Assembly: GCA_039621445.1 (NCBI GenBank)
Contig: CP154956.1
Span: 56,679,220 to 56,743,219 of the forward strand
Length of the DNA: 64,000 nt
Reading direction: 5' to 3'
Origin: Euglena gracilis
Taxonomy: Eukaryota > Euglenida > Euglenophyceae > Euglenales
Below are positions 1 to 21,300 of the stretch, piece after piece. How positions within the stretch are numbered: position 1 is the stretch's first letter; every line of letters begins with the position of its first letter. The notes below the pieces were generated by a model, which saw only the letters and a list, made by a program, of their open reading frames with translations, was not told the origin of the DNA and searched no databases. Both the position numbers and the translations under genes were made by a program.

Positions 1-860
1 GGGGCAAATGACAGAGCATTCTTAAAATAAAAAAAAGGGCAGCTCATTTCCAAGAAACCAGGTGAGTGGAGGTCTGAGGTCTGAAGTCTGAGGTCTGACC
101 CCACCTCCAGTGTCAAATCCACCCAATGGACCAAAGAAAATCGGCCTGGGAGTCCAAAAGAGGGGAGCCAAAACGTTGCCAAACAACAGGTTCCGTCATT
201 AAAGCGGGACCTTCTGGACCCCCTTGCAGTTCTGTTACCGAATGAAATGGGGGCGGCGCCAGTCTCCCTGTGTCCAAGTCCCAATCATGCTCGAGTTGGA
301 GGTTCCAAAAACCCCAGCCGGTGCCTACCACCAACTGATGGTCGTTGAACACTGCCGGACTGCATCCCAAGAGATTCTCAGGCAACACCTCCCAGAGATC
401 TGTTTGATCACCGATTAACACAGTTGAGTGGGTGTTGGCTTCCTGCTGCGGAAACAAATGGGGTTTAAGGATTCCTTGGATTGTTTGCAACACATTCTTT
501 TGCAGTCCAAATTAGCAGCAATAATGATTCAGATCCTTGGAAAGAGAGATGAACCCCGTGAAGAGGTCGATTCTAGTAGCTTTTCTTTGCTGACTGTCTT
601 CTCTTGTGTGCGCGTACGTGCGTGTACGTGTGTGGGGGGGGGGTGTGGGTGTGGGTGTGGGTGTGTGTGTGTGTGTGTGTGCTTGCACGCGTACTTGCTT
701 TTGCATATGCGTGTAGTGAGAGTTTTTCCGATAAACGGACAGGGATTCGACTGCGGGGATACTGCACGGGCACGGAACAGAGTCGCTCAAACATTCCACG
801 TGGAATTTGCACACACACACACACACAGCATATTTTCTCGCAGATCCGCACACCCCGTGA
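1..860. other. Left edge, no gene recognised
   Basis: No open frame here has recognisable domains, and base composition is mixed. A GT-rich simple repeat lies at 603-690 and a short CA run near 811-829. The stretch just before 861 may be the 5' untranslated region of the DOMON-domain gene, but no promoter element is identifiable. Confidence 0.4.
603..690. repeat. GT/GGTGTG microsatellite
   Basis: Interrupted GT dinucleotides with a short G9 run and GTGTGG units. Purely simple sequence. Open frames reading through it, giving Cys-Val or His-Thr repeats, are artefacts. Confidence 0.9.
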
Positions 861-2664
861 ATGTCCCCGTTCTGGTGCGCCGTAGTTCATTTGCTGGTTG
901 CCCTGCTGCTGGCCTCCGCTTTCTCTCCGCCTCCGTTCGAGTCTCTGGCAGAGGATTTTGCAGGGACCCAACAAGCCAGCCCCTGGCTGGACGGCAGGGA
1001 CCAGCCCCAAGGAGGTTTGGTTCATTTCATCCCACCTTGGTCCAGCAAAAAAAGTGGCGAAGCTCTGAATGTTTTTGAGAAATGTGCCTAAAAATGTCAA
1101 AAATTGCGTTTTTGGAGGTTTTTTTGGCGGGGGTGGGGCTTCCCTGAGGATTTTGGGTGGGAAGTCCAGCATCACCCGGCTTCTTTGCGAACCTTTTGTT
1201 TCTCCTGACCATCCCCACCCATCCCCACGAAGCTGCAGGATCCCCTGGGCCCACCTCCTGCTCGATGAGCCTGCCAACCTGACGCTGCACTGGACGGCCG
1301 ACGTTGCCTTGGATGTGCTCCGACTGTGTGTGGGCCAGGCGGGAGCTGTTTCGAAAATGTCAATTTTTTTTAGCTCTGAAGCTTCACTTAGTCAGGGACT
1401 GTTAACTTTTGCCACTGAATGGCTTCAAATTGAGAAGTGGAGGAAAGTTTCCCTTTTCAGCATCGGCCCAATTTTTTGCCGCCGTGCAGAACGTTTCATG
1501 TTATTAGGGAATTACCTCCTAATACTCATCTTTGGATCCCATAGGACTGGCCTCAATTTCTACAGCACACAGCAGCAGAGCTGGTCGGTGTAATGCGTGG
1601 GGCAGCAGTGTGAACAGAGAGTGTCCAGTGTGAGCAGAGGCTTTTGAGGCTGAGTGCTGAGTACCCACCTCTAGAATTCGTGATGTGCAAGTAAGTAAAG
1701 TCATTATTGTAAATTGCCTCCATCCATTGTGAGGCATGTCCATAATGGTCGAGAGCGTGGCCTGGAGCCCCCTCACCTCCGACTCAACTGCCTGCGTGAA
1801 AGCACGGCAACCCCCCCCCCGCCCCAACAACTCCCAGTTTCGCTGCCTCGCCTGCGGGCACCGCCCCCTGCCTCCCCACGCAGTACCTCTCCCTCGGCTT
1901 CAGCGCCGGCCACCGCATGCGCGACACCGACATCGTGGCCGCGTTCCTCGCCCCGGGCAGCGGCCAGCCCGTGGTCCGGTCCTACTACGCCACCCGCTCT
2001 GTGGGCTTCCCCGATGGGTCGCCGACGCTGGCTATCACAGAGCCGATGGCCCAGTTTATGGACCGCACCGCGGCCAACGCTGTGCCAGGCACGGTTCTGG
2101 CACACTGGTCACCGAATCCAGGAGACCTGTCAGCACCGACTGACAGCGAAAGAGCTTCTATACTTTTTTCTTCTTCATTCAAATGGTGAGTATCTCAACC
2201 GTTTGCCAGCTTGCTGAAAACCCCCAGCTGGAGAAGCGTTGAGCATCAACGCTCTGCTTCACGCGGCCGTTTGCGTCGGGGCCATGCCATTGCTGAGTTC
2301 CCCAGGCCACTTCCAGATTGGGAATGGTTCAATGGTTGTCGCCCTTCAGACCCATTCGGGGCCTTCTTCAGGGTTAAATCATTTTCTTATTTTTCAAAGG
2401 CAGAAGAAAAGAAATGGTTGTGTTTTTTAATTGAGGAGATGTGCAAGAAATCGACATTATGGGCCACCCTCTCGCCCCAGTGGGTCACCCCTCTTGCAGT
2501 GGGATGCAGTGGTATGGGTGGGGCATCACGTGGTGGGGGCGGCCACGTGGGTGTCGTGGGCGATAGGCCACCTGTGGAATGGGGACCTGGACGACCACGG
2601 CACTCAACGCGGGCAGCGGCAGGTGGATTTCTTGCCCTCCGCGGGAACGCCATCTGAACTGTGA
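861..2664 (+). CDS. Secreted DOMON-domain protein, multi-exon, partial model
   Basis: The ATG at 861 starts a typical signal peptide: a short N-terminus, a hydrophobic LLVALLLASA core and a likely cleavage site after Ala-Ser-Ala. Later exon pieces on the same strand match a DOMON beta-sandwich. A piece at about 1238-1340 contains NLTLHWTADVALDVLRL. A piece from 1884, just after a CAG acceptor, contains YLSLGFSAGHRMRDTDIV and a YYATRSVGFPDG stretch. A piece ending at the TGA at 2662-2664 contains WAIG and later DDHGTQRGQRQVDF, which fits the closing DOMON strands. DOMON domains are extracellular haem- or sugar-binding modules. Exon ends are approximate: the donor of the second piece is either GT at 1329 or a rare GC, and the third exon's donor is uncertain. 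No partner domain such as cytochrome b561 or a monooxygenase is seen, so the protein may be DOMON-only. The family call rests on pattern recognition of the strands. Confidence 0.5.
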
Positions 2665-5532
2665 CCGACCTGGCTCGGGCGCCACACAACAGGGGCATCG
2701 AACAGTTAACTTGCCGTTTCCAGCATTCGGTCCCGGCTGCCACCTTCCATCTCCTGAGAATTTCCAACCAGGCGTAATTTTAAGGCAGAAAACCAAGAGT
2801 TTCAAGGGCTTTTTTTTATAATAATAAAAAACCGAGCGTCCCGTAAGATTTTTAATCCCAATTGTCAGCTTTGGTTGTTGAATTTTGGGGGGGATTTGCA
2901 TTTATTTGAAAAAGAAGTGCCTCTACGTTTTTGCAGCAAACAAAGGTGTGAATGACTGTTCAAGGCTACAAAAATAATGTGGCATGATGGAAATTTCTCC
3001 TAAAGAGGTGGAGAGTTTTGATCAGACCTCCATTTAGTATGTATCACCCCAAAAAATTACGTATCACGTGTATCACAGCCTAAAAATTAATGTTTCATAT
3101 ATGTATCACCAAAAATTTCTTAATGTATCGCATATGTATCACCATTTTTAAAGAAATTTTTGCATTTTTACATCAAAATGTTTTTCCCCTTTCTGTTCCG
3201 CTTTTCACCCTTGTTTCCTTGCCTCTCTTCAGACAAATGGAACATTTTTTGTTCCATTTGTTCCATTTTTTTTGTGATAATGCTTTGGAGGACAGCTACG
3301 CGGAGCTGCGCAACGTGGAGGATGAGGGCATCCCCGATTCGTCTCCTGGAGAAAAGGAATTGAAAGTGACACTGCCCACCTGAAAAGGAAATTGCCACCA
3401 GTTCCGTATGGAATGGAAGGATGGCCGAGATTGGTTGTGTTTTGAAGCATCCCGTGGCATATGGTCTGCTATTTGCCATCAATTTCGTCAGAATCCAAAA
3501 GTGACGGGAATGGGTCAGAAAAGGAATTCTCTTGCAATGCCAACAAAAGTGTACATTTTTCATAACATCAAATCACATAGTGCGGGACAGTGCTGCAAAG
3601 GCCATGTTGAATCGACCACAAACAGGTCTGAGCCAATCCCTTGTTCAGCTTCTGTCCGCTTTGATACCGCAAGCAAACATGTTGTTTAAAACTGTTTTGT
3701 GGATAATGAAGCATGGGATCGCCTATCGAAAGCGTTCATTGTTACATTTGAAGCGTTTGAATGGGGCGGTGTGTGATTTGTGTTATGCGTCCAGCTAGAC
3801 ACCTGTAACCGTGAAGGTTCTGGCACTGGCCTCCAGGAGCATTTCCACCAGGTCTGGTCCTTGGCCAGTGCATGGGCCCTGATGGTAGATGAAAGAAAAA
3901 GATGGCGGGGACCTGTACAGGTCAGCACCACGGAAGTGGGGCTGGAGCAGCCACGGAAACCTGAGTTCCTCAAGCCCGGGTGGGCGCCATCTTATGTTCG
4001 TCTGTAAAGTTTTCATTTTACAAATTTGTGCTTCACAACTTTTATTACATGTTTCACTAAGGAAAATTTGTGTATCACGTGTGTACCACCAAAAAAATTT
4101 GAAGTATCATATATGCATCACCAAAAAATAATAATGTATCACAGATGCGTTGTGATACGCACTAAATGGCAGTAAATGGCAGTCCAGAAAAAATGTGCAC
4201 AGCCCGGCTTGGTCGACAAAGTCTCTTTTTTGAAGGTTTTTCAAGGAGGAAGGAAATATAAAGGTTTGTAAGGATGTCTTAAAAATCACAGGGCCTGTTT
4301 GCAAAGCTTTTCCTGCTTGGAGTTTTGGTAGTTTTGCCAGTGAAGCCCGAAGGCGACTCCCCGGACGAGTCTGAAGCTGTACCTTCGGGGTTGTTGGAGC
4401 AGAAGAAGCATTTGTGGCGAAGGCGGCGTGTCGACTTTGGCGGCACAAGAGGGCACACCCTGTTGCAGCAACAACCTTCACACTTCATTGTGAATAGATT
4501 CAAAGAGTCGCATGGCCAAAGACAAAGAAAGAAAGAAAGAAACGAAGAGACGTGTGGCATGTGTTTGACTGCTTTCCAGCCCGTACACAAATGCTGTGTT
4601 CTCCAAGTCGCTCTGCGTGATCGCTGTTTGACCAAAGTCTGGACTCGCTTCGTGGCTTTTTTTGTTTCCTTTTTGCCATTTAGGCTTTTTGCATCGGTTT
4701 GCACTTTGCCGATGTTAGTGGTTGGTTCATGTCGCTGAGCCAGTGTACGCCGCTCCTGTGATGAATTGACCTCTGCCCCCGTAAAACCATTGCCCGCCAC
4801 ACCTTCCTTCCTCCCTAGGCAGCAGTGATCCTCCTCTGGGCCGCCCAAATCTTCACCCCTTCTTGCATGAAGGATTTTGATTCGAAATGGATCTACATCG
4901 ATATCTTGTTCTTCCACTGACGCAACCCACCAAAGGAGAAGAAATTCACGCCTGGTCTAGTCTGGGTACCCCCCCGGGGAAGTCTGGACCTCCTCAGGAA
5001 GTGGGTGGACAGTTGTCATCCCCTCTGTGCTGCCCAATTTGTCACACGACAACTGCGGGGGGAAGGTGCATATGCCAATTTCTTACGTTGTCACCCAGAC
5101 CCGACTTATTACTCTGCTCCAGAACAGCCTGCTATTGTCAGATTTCATTAAACCTGGGGGTATAGTTATGTGATTCGAGGTTTTTTCCAGTGCTTTGACG
5201 GATGCTGATGACATTCTGGTGGCAAAGTTCAGCCCCGAGAATCCTCAAGCCATTAGCCCCAAGAATCCTTGGGCCGTTTTTGTGTGTTTGTGTACATACG
5301 TTTCTGAAGATACGAAGTAGTTAATCCATCAATTACCATTGTTTGATGTCAACAATATTGGAAATTCTCAGTTATGAAGAGTGCAGGGATGTGGCACAAC
5401 CCGTTGATGGGGCCTTTTTGAAGGTTGATGTCCTTGGGCGGGGGTCTCGGTCCGTCCCCAGTTTGCACGCTGTGGTGAACAGATCTGTGATTGTATCGCG
5501 ATTATATCGCAATTGGTCCAACCTCTCTACAG
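2665..5532. other. Intergenic or intronic stretch
   Basis: No assignable gene. A GC-rich piece around 3284-3360 reads LEDSYAELRNVEDEGIPDSS on + and could be an upstream exon of the nucleotidyltransferase gene, but I cannot connect it. Segments 3786-4007 and 4325-4500 are also fairly GC-rich without recognisable domains. GTATCAC repeats cluster at 3040-3150 and 4060-4160. Confidence 0.4.
3030..4169. mobile_element. Candidate non-autonomous element with GTATCAC subterminal repeats
   Basis: The ends form an imperfect inverted repeat: CCATTTAGTATGTATCAC at 3030-3047 and GTGATACGCACTAAATGG at 4152-4169, 16 of 18 pairing. Both ends are followed internally by clusters of GTATCAC(C) separated by A-rich spacers, as subterminal transposase-binding repeats often are. 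No target-site duplication is evident. A coding-like piece at about 3284-3360 lies inside, so an alternative is two independent repeat clusters in neighbouring introns. Confidence 0.35.
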
Positions 5533-15554
<10,022 letters not shown>

Positions 15555-17803
15555 ACATCAAAAAAGTTGTTTTTTTCATTTTTGAAGTTTGTCTCTGAAG
15601 GTAGATAGATGCCTGACTTGTATGGCCTTCCCATGCTACCATCCCATCGCTGCCCACAATAAAAAATGCATAGGTTGCGAGTGTGGTATGCAACCATCCC
15701 ATCGCTGCCCCGCAATAAAAATGTATAGGTTGTGAGTGTGGAGGGGGGTGCGTGCGCACACGTGATGCAACTACATCGTCCAAATTAAACACCAAATATG
15801 GGAAAACACAAGCATTCAAATAAATAAATAAGTGAGGCAGGTATGTTACATGAGCATTGTCATGTGGGGGTGTGGGGGTGTGTGTGGGTGGGTGGGTGGG
15901 TGGGTGGGTGGGTGGGTGGGTGGGTGGGTGGGTGTGGGTGGGTGGGTAGGTGGGTGGGTGGGTGGGTGGGTGGGTGGGTGGGTGTGGGTGGGTGGGTGGG
16001 TGGGTGGGTGGGTAGGAGGGTGGGTGGGTGGGTTGGTGTGGGTGTGGGTGAGGGTCAGGGTGTGGGTGCGGGGGGGGGGGGGTGTAAGTGTGTGTGCGCG
16101 CCTGTGGTGCGGTTGGTGTGTGCGGCTTGGAAGAACCAAGTTTCGGGCTTTCAGGGTGTGCAACGCGTACAACGTCAGTGAAAAATTGCGAACCTCATAA
16201 TTTCTCTTTCACCAATCTCCGCTTGACCAGAGAAATGGCGATTTTTTTTAGCTGCCAGGCCAGGCCATTTGGCTGCTGGGCTGGGCCGGGCTGGGCCGTC
16301 GGGCATGAGAGCAAAGAGCCAACGTTAGTTGCCGCCCCCCCCCCCAAATGGTGTGGGAGTGCCCGGACTTTCTTCCAAAGATGGCAAAAGAATTCCAGCA
16401 CATTTTCCGGCACTGCCAAACTAGAAATGCCAAAAAAAAACTGCTTTTTCAGCTTATGTTCATTTTTGAACATTTTGGGGTGTTTGGGTTTTTTTTCTAC
16501 ATGAGAAGATTGTCAAAGAATTCATTATTTGATTTGTTTTCAAACAAAAACCAGGGCTTTTTGAACGATTTTGGTAATGGACTGATAGAAATAGACCCTG
16601 GTTGCGTTGTTGTGAACGCAATTTTCGGATATTTGAGATGTGTTCGTTATTGGAAACCGATTGTCGCCGGCCTCCTTTTTGCCTGGAAATGGCCGGGAAA
16701 ACCTTTGGTTCTTTGGACAGTGAAGGGCGGGATGCTCTTTTCAAGTCCAATGCTGCGGCCAGGCCCAGGCAAATGCGGTCGCCTCACAGATCAAAGAATT
16801 GTCATAGGAAGAACTCTCGAACAACGTCGCGACGTATGTTTTGGTTTTTTGCGCGCACTAGAGGAGGCAATGCGGGTCTACATTGGCAAAGCCCCTACCC
16901 AAATTTTGAAGAACTGGTGAATTTGCTTGAACTCTCCAAAACAGCCAAGGGGTCTTGCTTTGAGCAGCCCCTCCCTCCCCCATAACTCACGGCGGCTTCC
17001 CTGCAAGATTTTCTGCGGTGTTCTGCCAGGGAGGTAAGTAAGTACCAGGCAGGGGAACGGGGGAATGAATGGTTTCGGGGTTCGGGGGGGAGTGGAGGGG
17101 GTACCGACAAAGGGAGCAACAGAAGAGCACTTGTGACACAGCAAACTGGGCCAGAAGCGAAGTTATCGCCAGCCATAAACAGAAAAGAAGCCTTTGTGCA
17201 ACTAAGGGGGTGGGCTTCCATAGCCGCAGAAGGGGCCTCGGCCCAAGCTGACGGAGCGCTCGCTGACGCTCGTTACCAGTTTGCCGATTACCCAATTGGG
17301 GGGGAGGGACTTTAAAACGGCACTATTCAGCCGAACATCATACAGCCAGCCACCACTGCCCAACCATGGAAATTTTTCTTTAGGATTTTCAAGTCCTCAG
17401 GGACAACCGCCCAGGGAGGAAGGGTCACCGAGCACGCGGCCGGCAGACTCGTAGGGACCCCGAGGGGCCAGAGGAGGACAAGGAGGTAACCCCCCAGAGC
17501 ATTTAGTTCAGCCCATGAAAGGGGGACATTCAAAACAACAGAGAACCCTCATAGGCCCCCCAACGGCAACGCCAATGATACAGTGTAGACCCATAAAGAG
17601 TGTGAGAGACAGTGGGAAAGCATGCACATCCCCCGAAGAAAAGACATCCTTGCAAAAGATCAACAACACACCCCAGGGGCGAAATGACCAACACCCATGA
17701 CCAAGCTCCCAGAAAATAATCAGATTGGGCACACAAATTCCATGAACACCGCCTGAGGGGGCGGAACAAAAAAAACCCAGTCAGGTTAAAACCCATTCTT
17801 CAT
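15555..17803. other. No assignable gene
   Basis: After the last recognisable exon there is a long GGTG microsatellite, then about 1.6 kb of mixed sequence. A frame at 16348-16920 (+) stays open for 190 codons but shows no domain. It may hold further 3' exons or untranslated sequence of the nucleotidyltransferase gene, or decayed repeats. Confidence 0.4.
15866..16062. repeat. (GGTG)n microsatellite
   Basis: About 195 bp of GGTG tetranucleotides with occasional GTGTGG interruptions, followed by a G10 run. Confidence 0.95.
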
Positions 17804-17834
17804 CACTTTCACCTTTCCTTGAAAGGTGAAAGTG
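17804..17834. repeat. Perfect hairpin abutting the end of DIRS element B
   Basis: Arms CACTTTCACCTTTC (17804-17817) and its exact reverse complement (17821-17834) surround a CTT triloop. Element B starts 5 bp later. It may be host sequence or part of the target site. Confidence 0.9.
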
Positions 17835-17866
17835 GTGGACACCTCGGGCTCCGCACTTTGCCCTTT

Positions 17867-17946
17867 CCGGCGGTTTGTTGTGTGATTGTTCGCTGCGCTG
17901 GGTTAGGAGGTCCTGCTTAGTGCCTTTTTTCGCCGGAGTTGGCTGA
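17867..17946 (+). repeat. Element B left inverted terminal repeat
   Basis: This 80-bp stretch, from CCGGCGG to AGTTGGCTGA, is the near-perfect reverse complement of 62420-62497. It is separated from the element tip by 27 bp that instead pair with the internal complementary region. Confidence 0.85.
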
Positions 17947-18120
17947 TTCCTAAATTGCCCTTCGACACCCCAGAAGAAAGGAACTGAGTTTCAAACGAAG
18001 GAGAACCAAAAGGAGAAGTCAACATCAAAATAATATCCAGAAGAACACGAACCAGAGGAATATCAATTGAGAATTCAAATATCAATTTCAAAATTGACCA
18101 TTCGGGCTCCGCACTGCGAG

Positions 18121-18217
18121 ATGGTGAGGTCCTGCTTTCCTTGCCGGCTGTTCTGTTCTGGTGTGTTTGTGCGTGCGCGGGGGGTGCTTCTTACTGCTTT
18201 TTGTTGCCGGAGTTGGC
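18121..18217 (+). repeat. Element A1 left inverted terminal repeat
   Basis: About 97 bp starting ATGGTGAGGTCCTGC and ending GGAGTTGGC. It is the reverse complement of 22582-22679 apart from a few bases around GCTTTTTG versus GCGCCTTTG. Confidence 0.9.
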
Positions 18218-18349
18218 TGATTCCTATTTCTGCCCTTCGACCTCAAGGAGAAAGAGTTTTACTACTACGAGTTCAAGTGGAATTGTTTTTCGAGGAGTTC
18301 TACCTTCCCGAGAACCAATACTCTTACCAACTGGTGGACCGAACTTTCT

Positions 18350-21300
18350 GTGGAACTTCAACTTCCTGCAGGAAGAATTCAACTGGAACTGGAAGAAATT
18401 CAAGAAAGAAGAACAAGAAACACAACAGATATCGACAACTGGATTTCCATGAAGAATGAATTTCAAAGAAACTCTGAATCTCAAGAAGAACTGCAAAGAA
18501 CTTTCAAGAAGTCAGCTGAAGCTGGGGAAGGTGGAGTCACAGCAGCAGCTGCAGAAGCTGGAGGGGCGGCAGCAACTAGCCAGTCCGTGGCCATCGCAAC
18601 CCCCCCACCCCCCAAGGCTTCTGAGATTTTCAAATCCCCCTCTCAACATGAGAATGGCCATGGACCATGGACAACTGTGGTCAGGAAGAGAAGACAGAAG
18701 GGGAATACCATCACAGGTCCAACAGACTCCCCCCCCTTTTCTATGTCCACCCCCTTCCAGGGGTCAAGACAAAGGCTATGGCAGCCTTTCAACAAATCCA
18801 AAGGATTCAAATTATCATGGCTATGGCAGCCATCAACAAAAAGGACCTGGGGTCCAAATTCAAGGCTATGGAAGCCATTACTCAAGAGGGCAGTGGGCCC
18901 AGGGGACAGGCTATGGCAGCCAGTACCCCAACCTGGAAAGAGCCCATTGGGGAAAGGTGTGTCCAACTTTCCCCCCAGCAATTTCAGACACAAACCCCCC
19001 AGGAGTGGCAAGCCAATGCCAAGAACAGGCCATGGTGGCCTTTATGGGAAATCAAGAGGGACAGAGAAGAGACAGTCCCAGAGAAAAGGCCAATGGAGGC
19101 CAAGCAAGCCTGAGAGCCAAGGGAGGCCAGAAGGCAAATGGTGGCCAAGCAGGCCTGAGTGCCAGGGGAGGCCAGAAGGCAAATGGTGGCCAAGGCAATC
19201 ACCACATCAGCCCTTGGGGGGGAGGCCCAAGATTGGCTCAGACAGGCCCCCCCCAGAAGATAATCAGCCCAGCCTTGTATATACCCCCTCATTTCAGGCA
19301 CAGACCTTCCCCCATCATTCACAAACAGGGGGAAAGCCTGTCTTTGGAAAGCCCTATGGCAGGGCCAGCTACAGCCCCAGTGATGGGGCAACCAGGGGTG
19401 ACCCCAGTGATGGGGCAACCAAGGGGAAGGACCCCAGTGATGGGGCCTGTGGAGTCCCCAGACACATTACACCCAGGGGTACCCCCTTACAAAGCCCTGC
19501 AGACCAGCATCCCCCATTGGGTCAAGGCAGGAGCCAGCAGAGAGGTATTAAACCTGATAAGGGAGGGAGTTATGGCAGATCTTCCCCTCCCCCCTCAAAT
19601 GTCCTTAAAAGTTCCCTTCAAAACCCCCCAGGAAGTAATGACTGCCCAAAAAATTCTGAGAGAATACGAATGTGCAGGGGCAACCAGGCAAATCCCCCCA
19701 GAGGAGGCAAAACATTTTGTCCCTTACTTCATAATTTCCAAAAAAGAAGGGGAGAAGACCAAGGAAAGACTGATTTCAGATTGTCGACAGTTAAATCACT
19801 ATTTCACCCCCCAGAAGTTCAGGCTGGAACACATGGGAAACATTTTCCCATACCTAAGAAAAGGATGGTTCTGTGGAAAAATAGATCTGAAAGATGCTTA
19901 TTTTCACCTAAAACTGCACAGCAGCCTGGAAAAACATGTCTGCATGCAAGTGGGGGGGGAAACTTGGCAGTTTCAAGCTGCATGTTTTGGTATAAGCAGC
20001 CTGCCACAAAAATTTATGACTCTCATGAGAGTCTGGGAAAGGAAGTGGAGAAAGGAGGGAAAGGTAGTTTTCATCTACCTAGACGACATTTTGCTGTTAG
20101 CCCCCAGCAAAAAGACTGCAGCCCAACATTTGGCAGAAATAAAGCAGGACCTTTTATTGGCAGGTTTCAGATTAAACCTCCCCAAATCCTGTCTGGAACC
20201 CACACAGGAAATAAAACATTTGGGCCAGTGGGTCAATTTGAAAAAGGGCCAGCTGGAAATCCCACAGGAAAAATTAAAATCCTTAAGAAAGGAGCTGGGA
20301 AAAGTGCTCACAGCACAAAAAATGAGCTGCAGAAAACTCAGCTCTATTGTGGGGCAAGTCAGAAGCTATTTAGTCTCCATGCCATTTCTCAGAATTCTGA
20401 CAGATCAACTTTGCAAAATGGTGGATTTGCACACAAAGTGGGGTTGGGACCACACCCTAACCATTCCCCAAGGGGTCAAAGATCAAATTGTGGAGTTAAA
20501 AGCGTTTTTGCAGCCAGGTGTGGGCAGAGCCTTTCAATCCCAGGCCTCTCAGGATCTGTTTTCAGACAGCAGCACCTGGCAGTGGGGGGGGCTGGACAAA
20601 AACTCAGGCCAAAAAGTGCAGGATTTTTGGAGGGACCTGCACATCCTTCACATCAACCAAAAAGAATTAATGTCAGCAGTGGAGACAGTAAAAAGTCTGG
20701 CAAAACCAAAACAAACCATAATGCTTCATGTGGACAGCCAAGTGGCTGTAAGTTATCTAACAAAATGGGGAGGCAAAAAGCCCTACCTAAATTCCATTTT
20801 AAAACCCCTGCTGTATCATTGCCAAGAAAAGCAAATCAATTTGCAGGTGGTTTGGGTTCCCACAAAAGAGCAATTGGCAGACTCCCTGACCAGGGAGCAA
20901 AAGGACCCAGGGGATTATACCCTAAACCTACATATCTTTCACCAAATCCTGAAATTTTTCAGACAGGACATCACCCCAGAGGTGGACATGTTTTGCACAC
21001 CCAGCAACAAAAAATTCCCCAAGTTTGTTTGTCGATACCCCCACCAAGGGGCTTTGCTGGTGGATGCCTTGAAGGCAGATTTGAGGGGCCTCCCCCCAGT
21101 TTATGCAAACCCCCCCTGGAGCATCATTCCCCAATGGGTTCAGAGATTAATGGTAAACCCAGACCTGACTTGTCTGTTGATCGTACCCCACTGGGCTTCA
21201 ACATCATGGTGGCGCCAATTAATGGCAATCAGAAAGCCAGGCAGCAAAGTTTTGTTGGTACCCCCCCAATGGGGTCTATTCACCAACTGCTGGGGGGAGG

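Noticed and set aside
3795-4016. Minus-strand 73-codon frame as a small gene
   Set aside because: No domain or conservation evidence, and it overlaps a repeat-bounded segment.
16348-16920. 190-codon + frame in the 15.6-17.8 kb gap as a gene
   Set aside because: No domain, AT-rich composition unlike the exons, no supporting splice pattern.
18643-19418. Minus-strand frames of 120-150 codons inside the A1 gag region
   Set aside because: Shadows of the Gag/RT frames in repeat-rich GC sequence, without domains.
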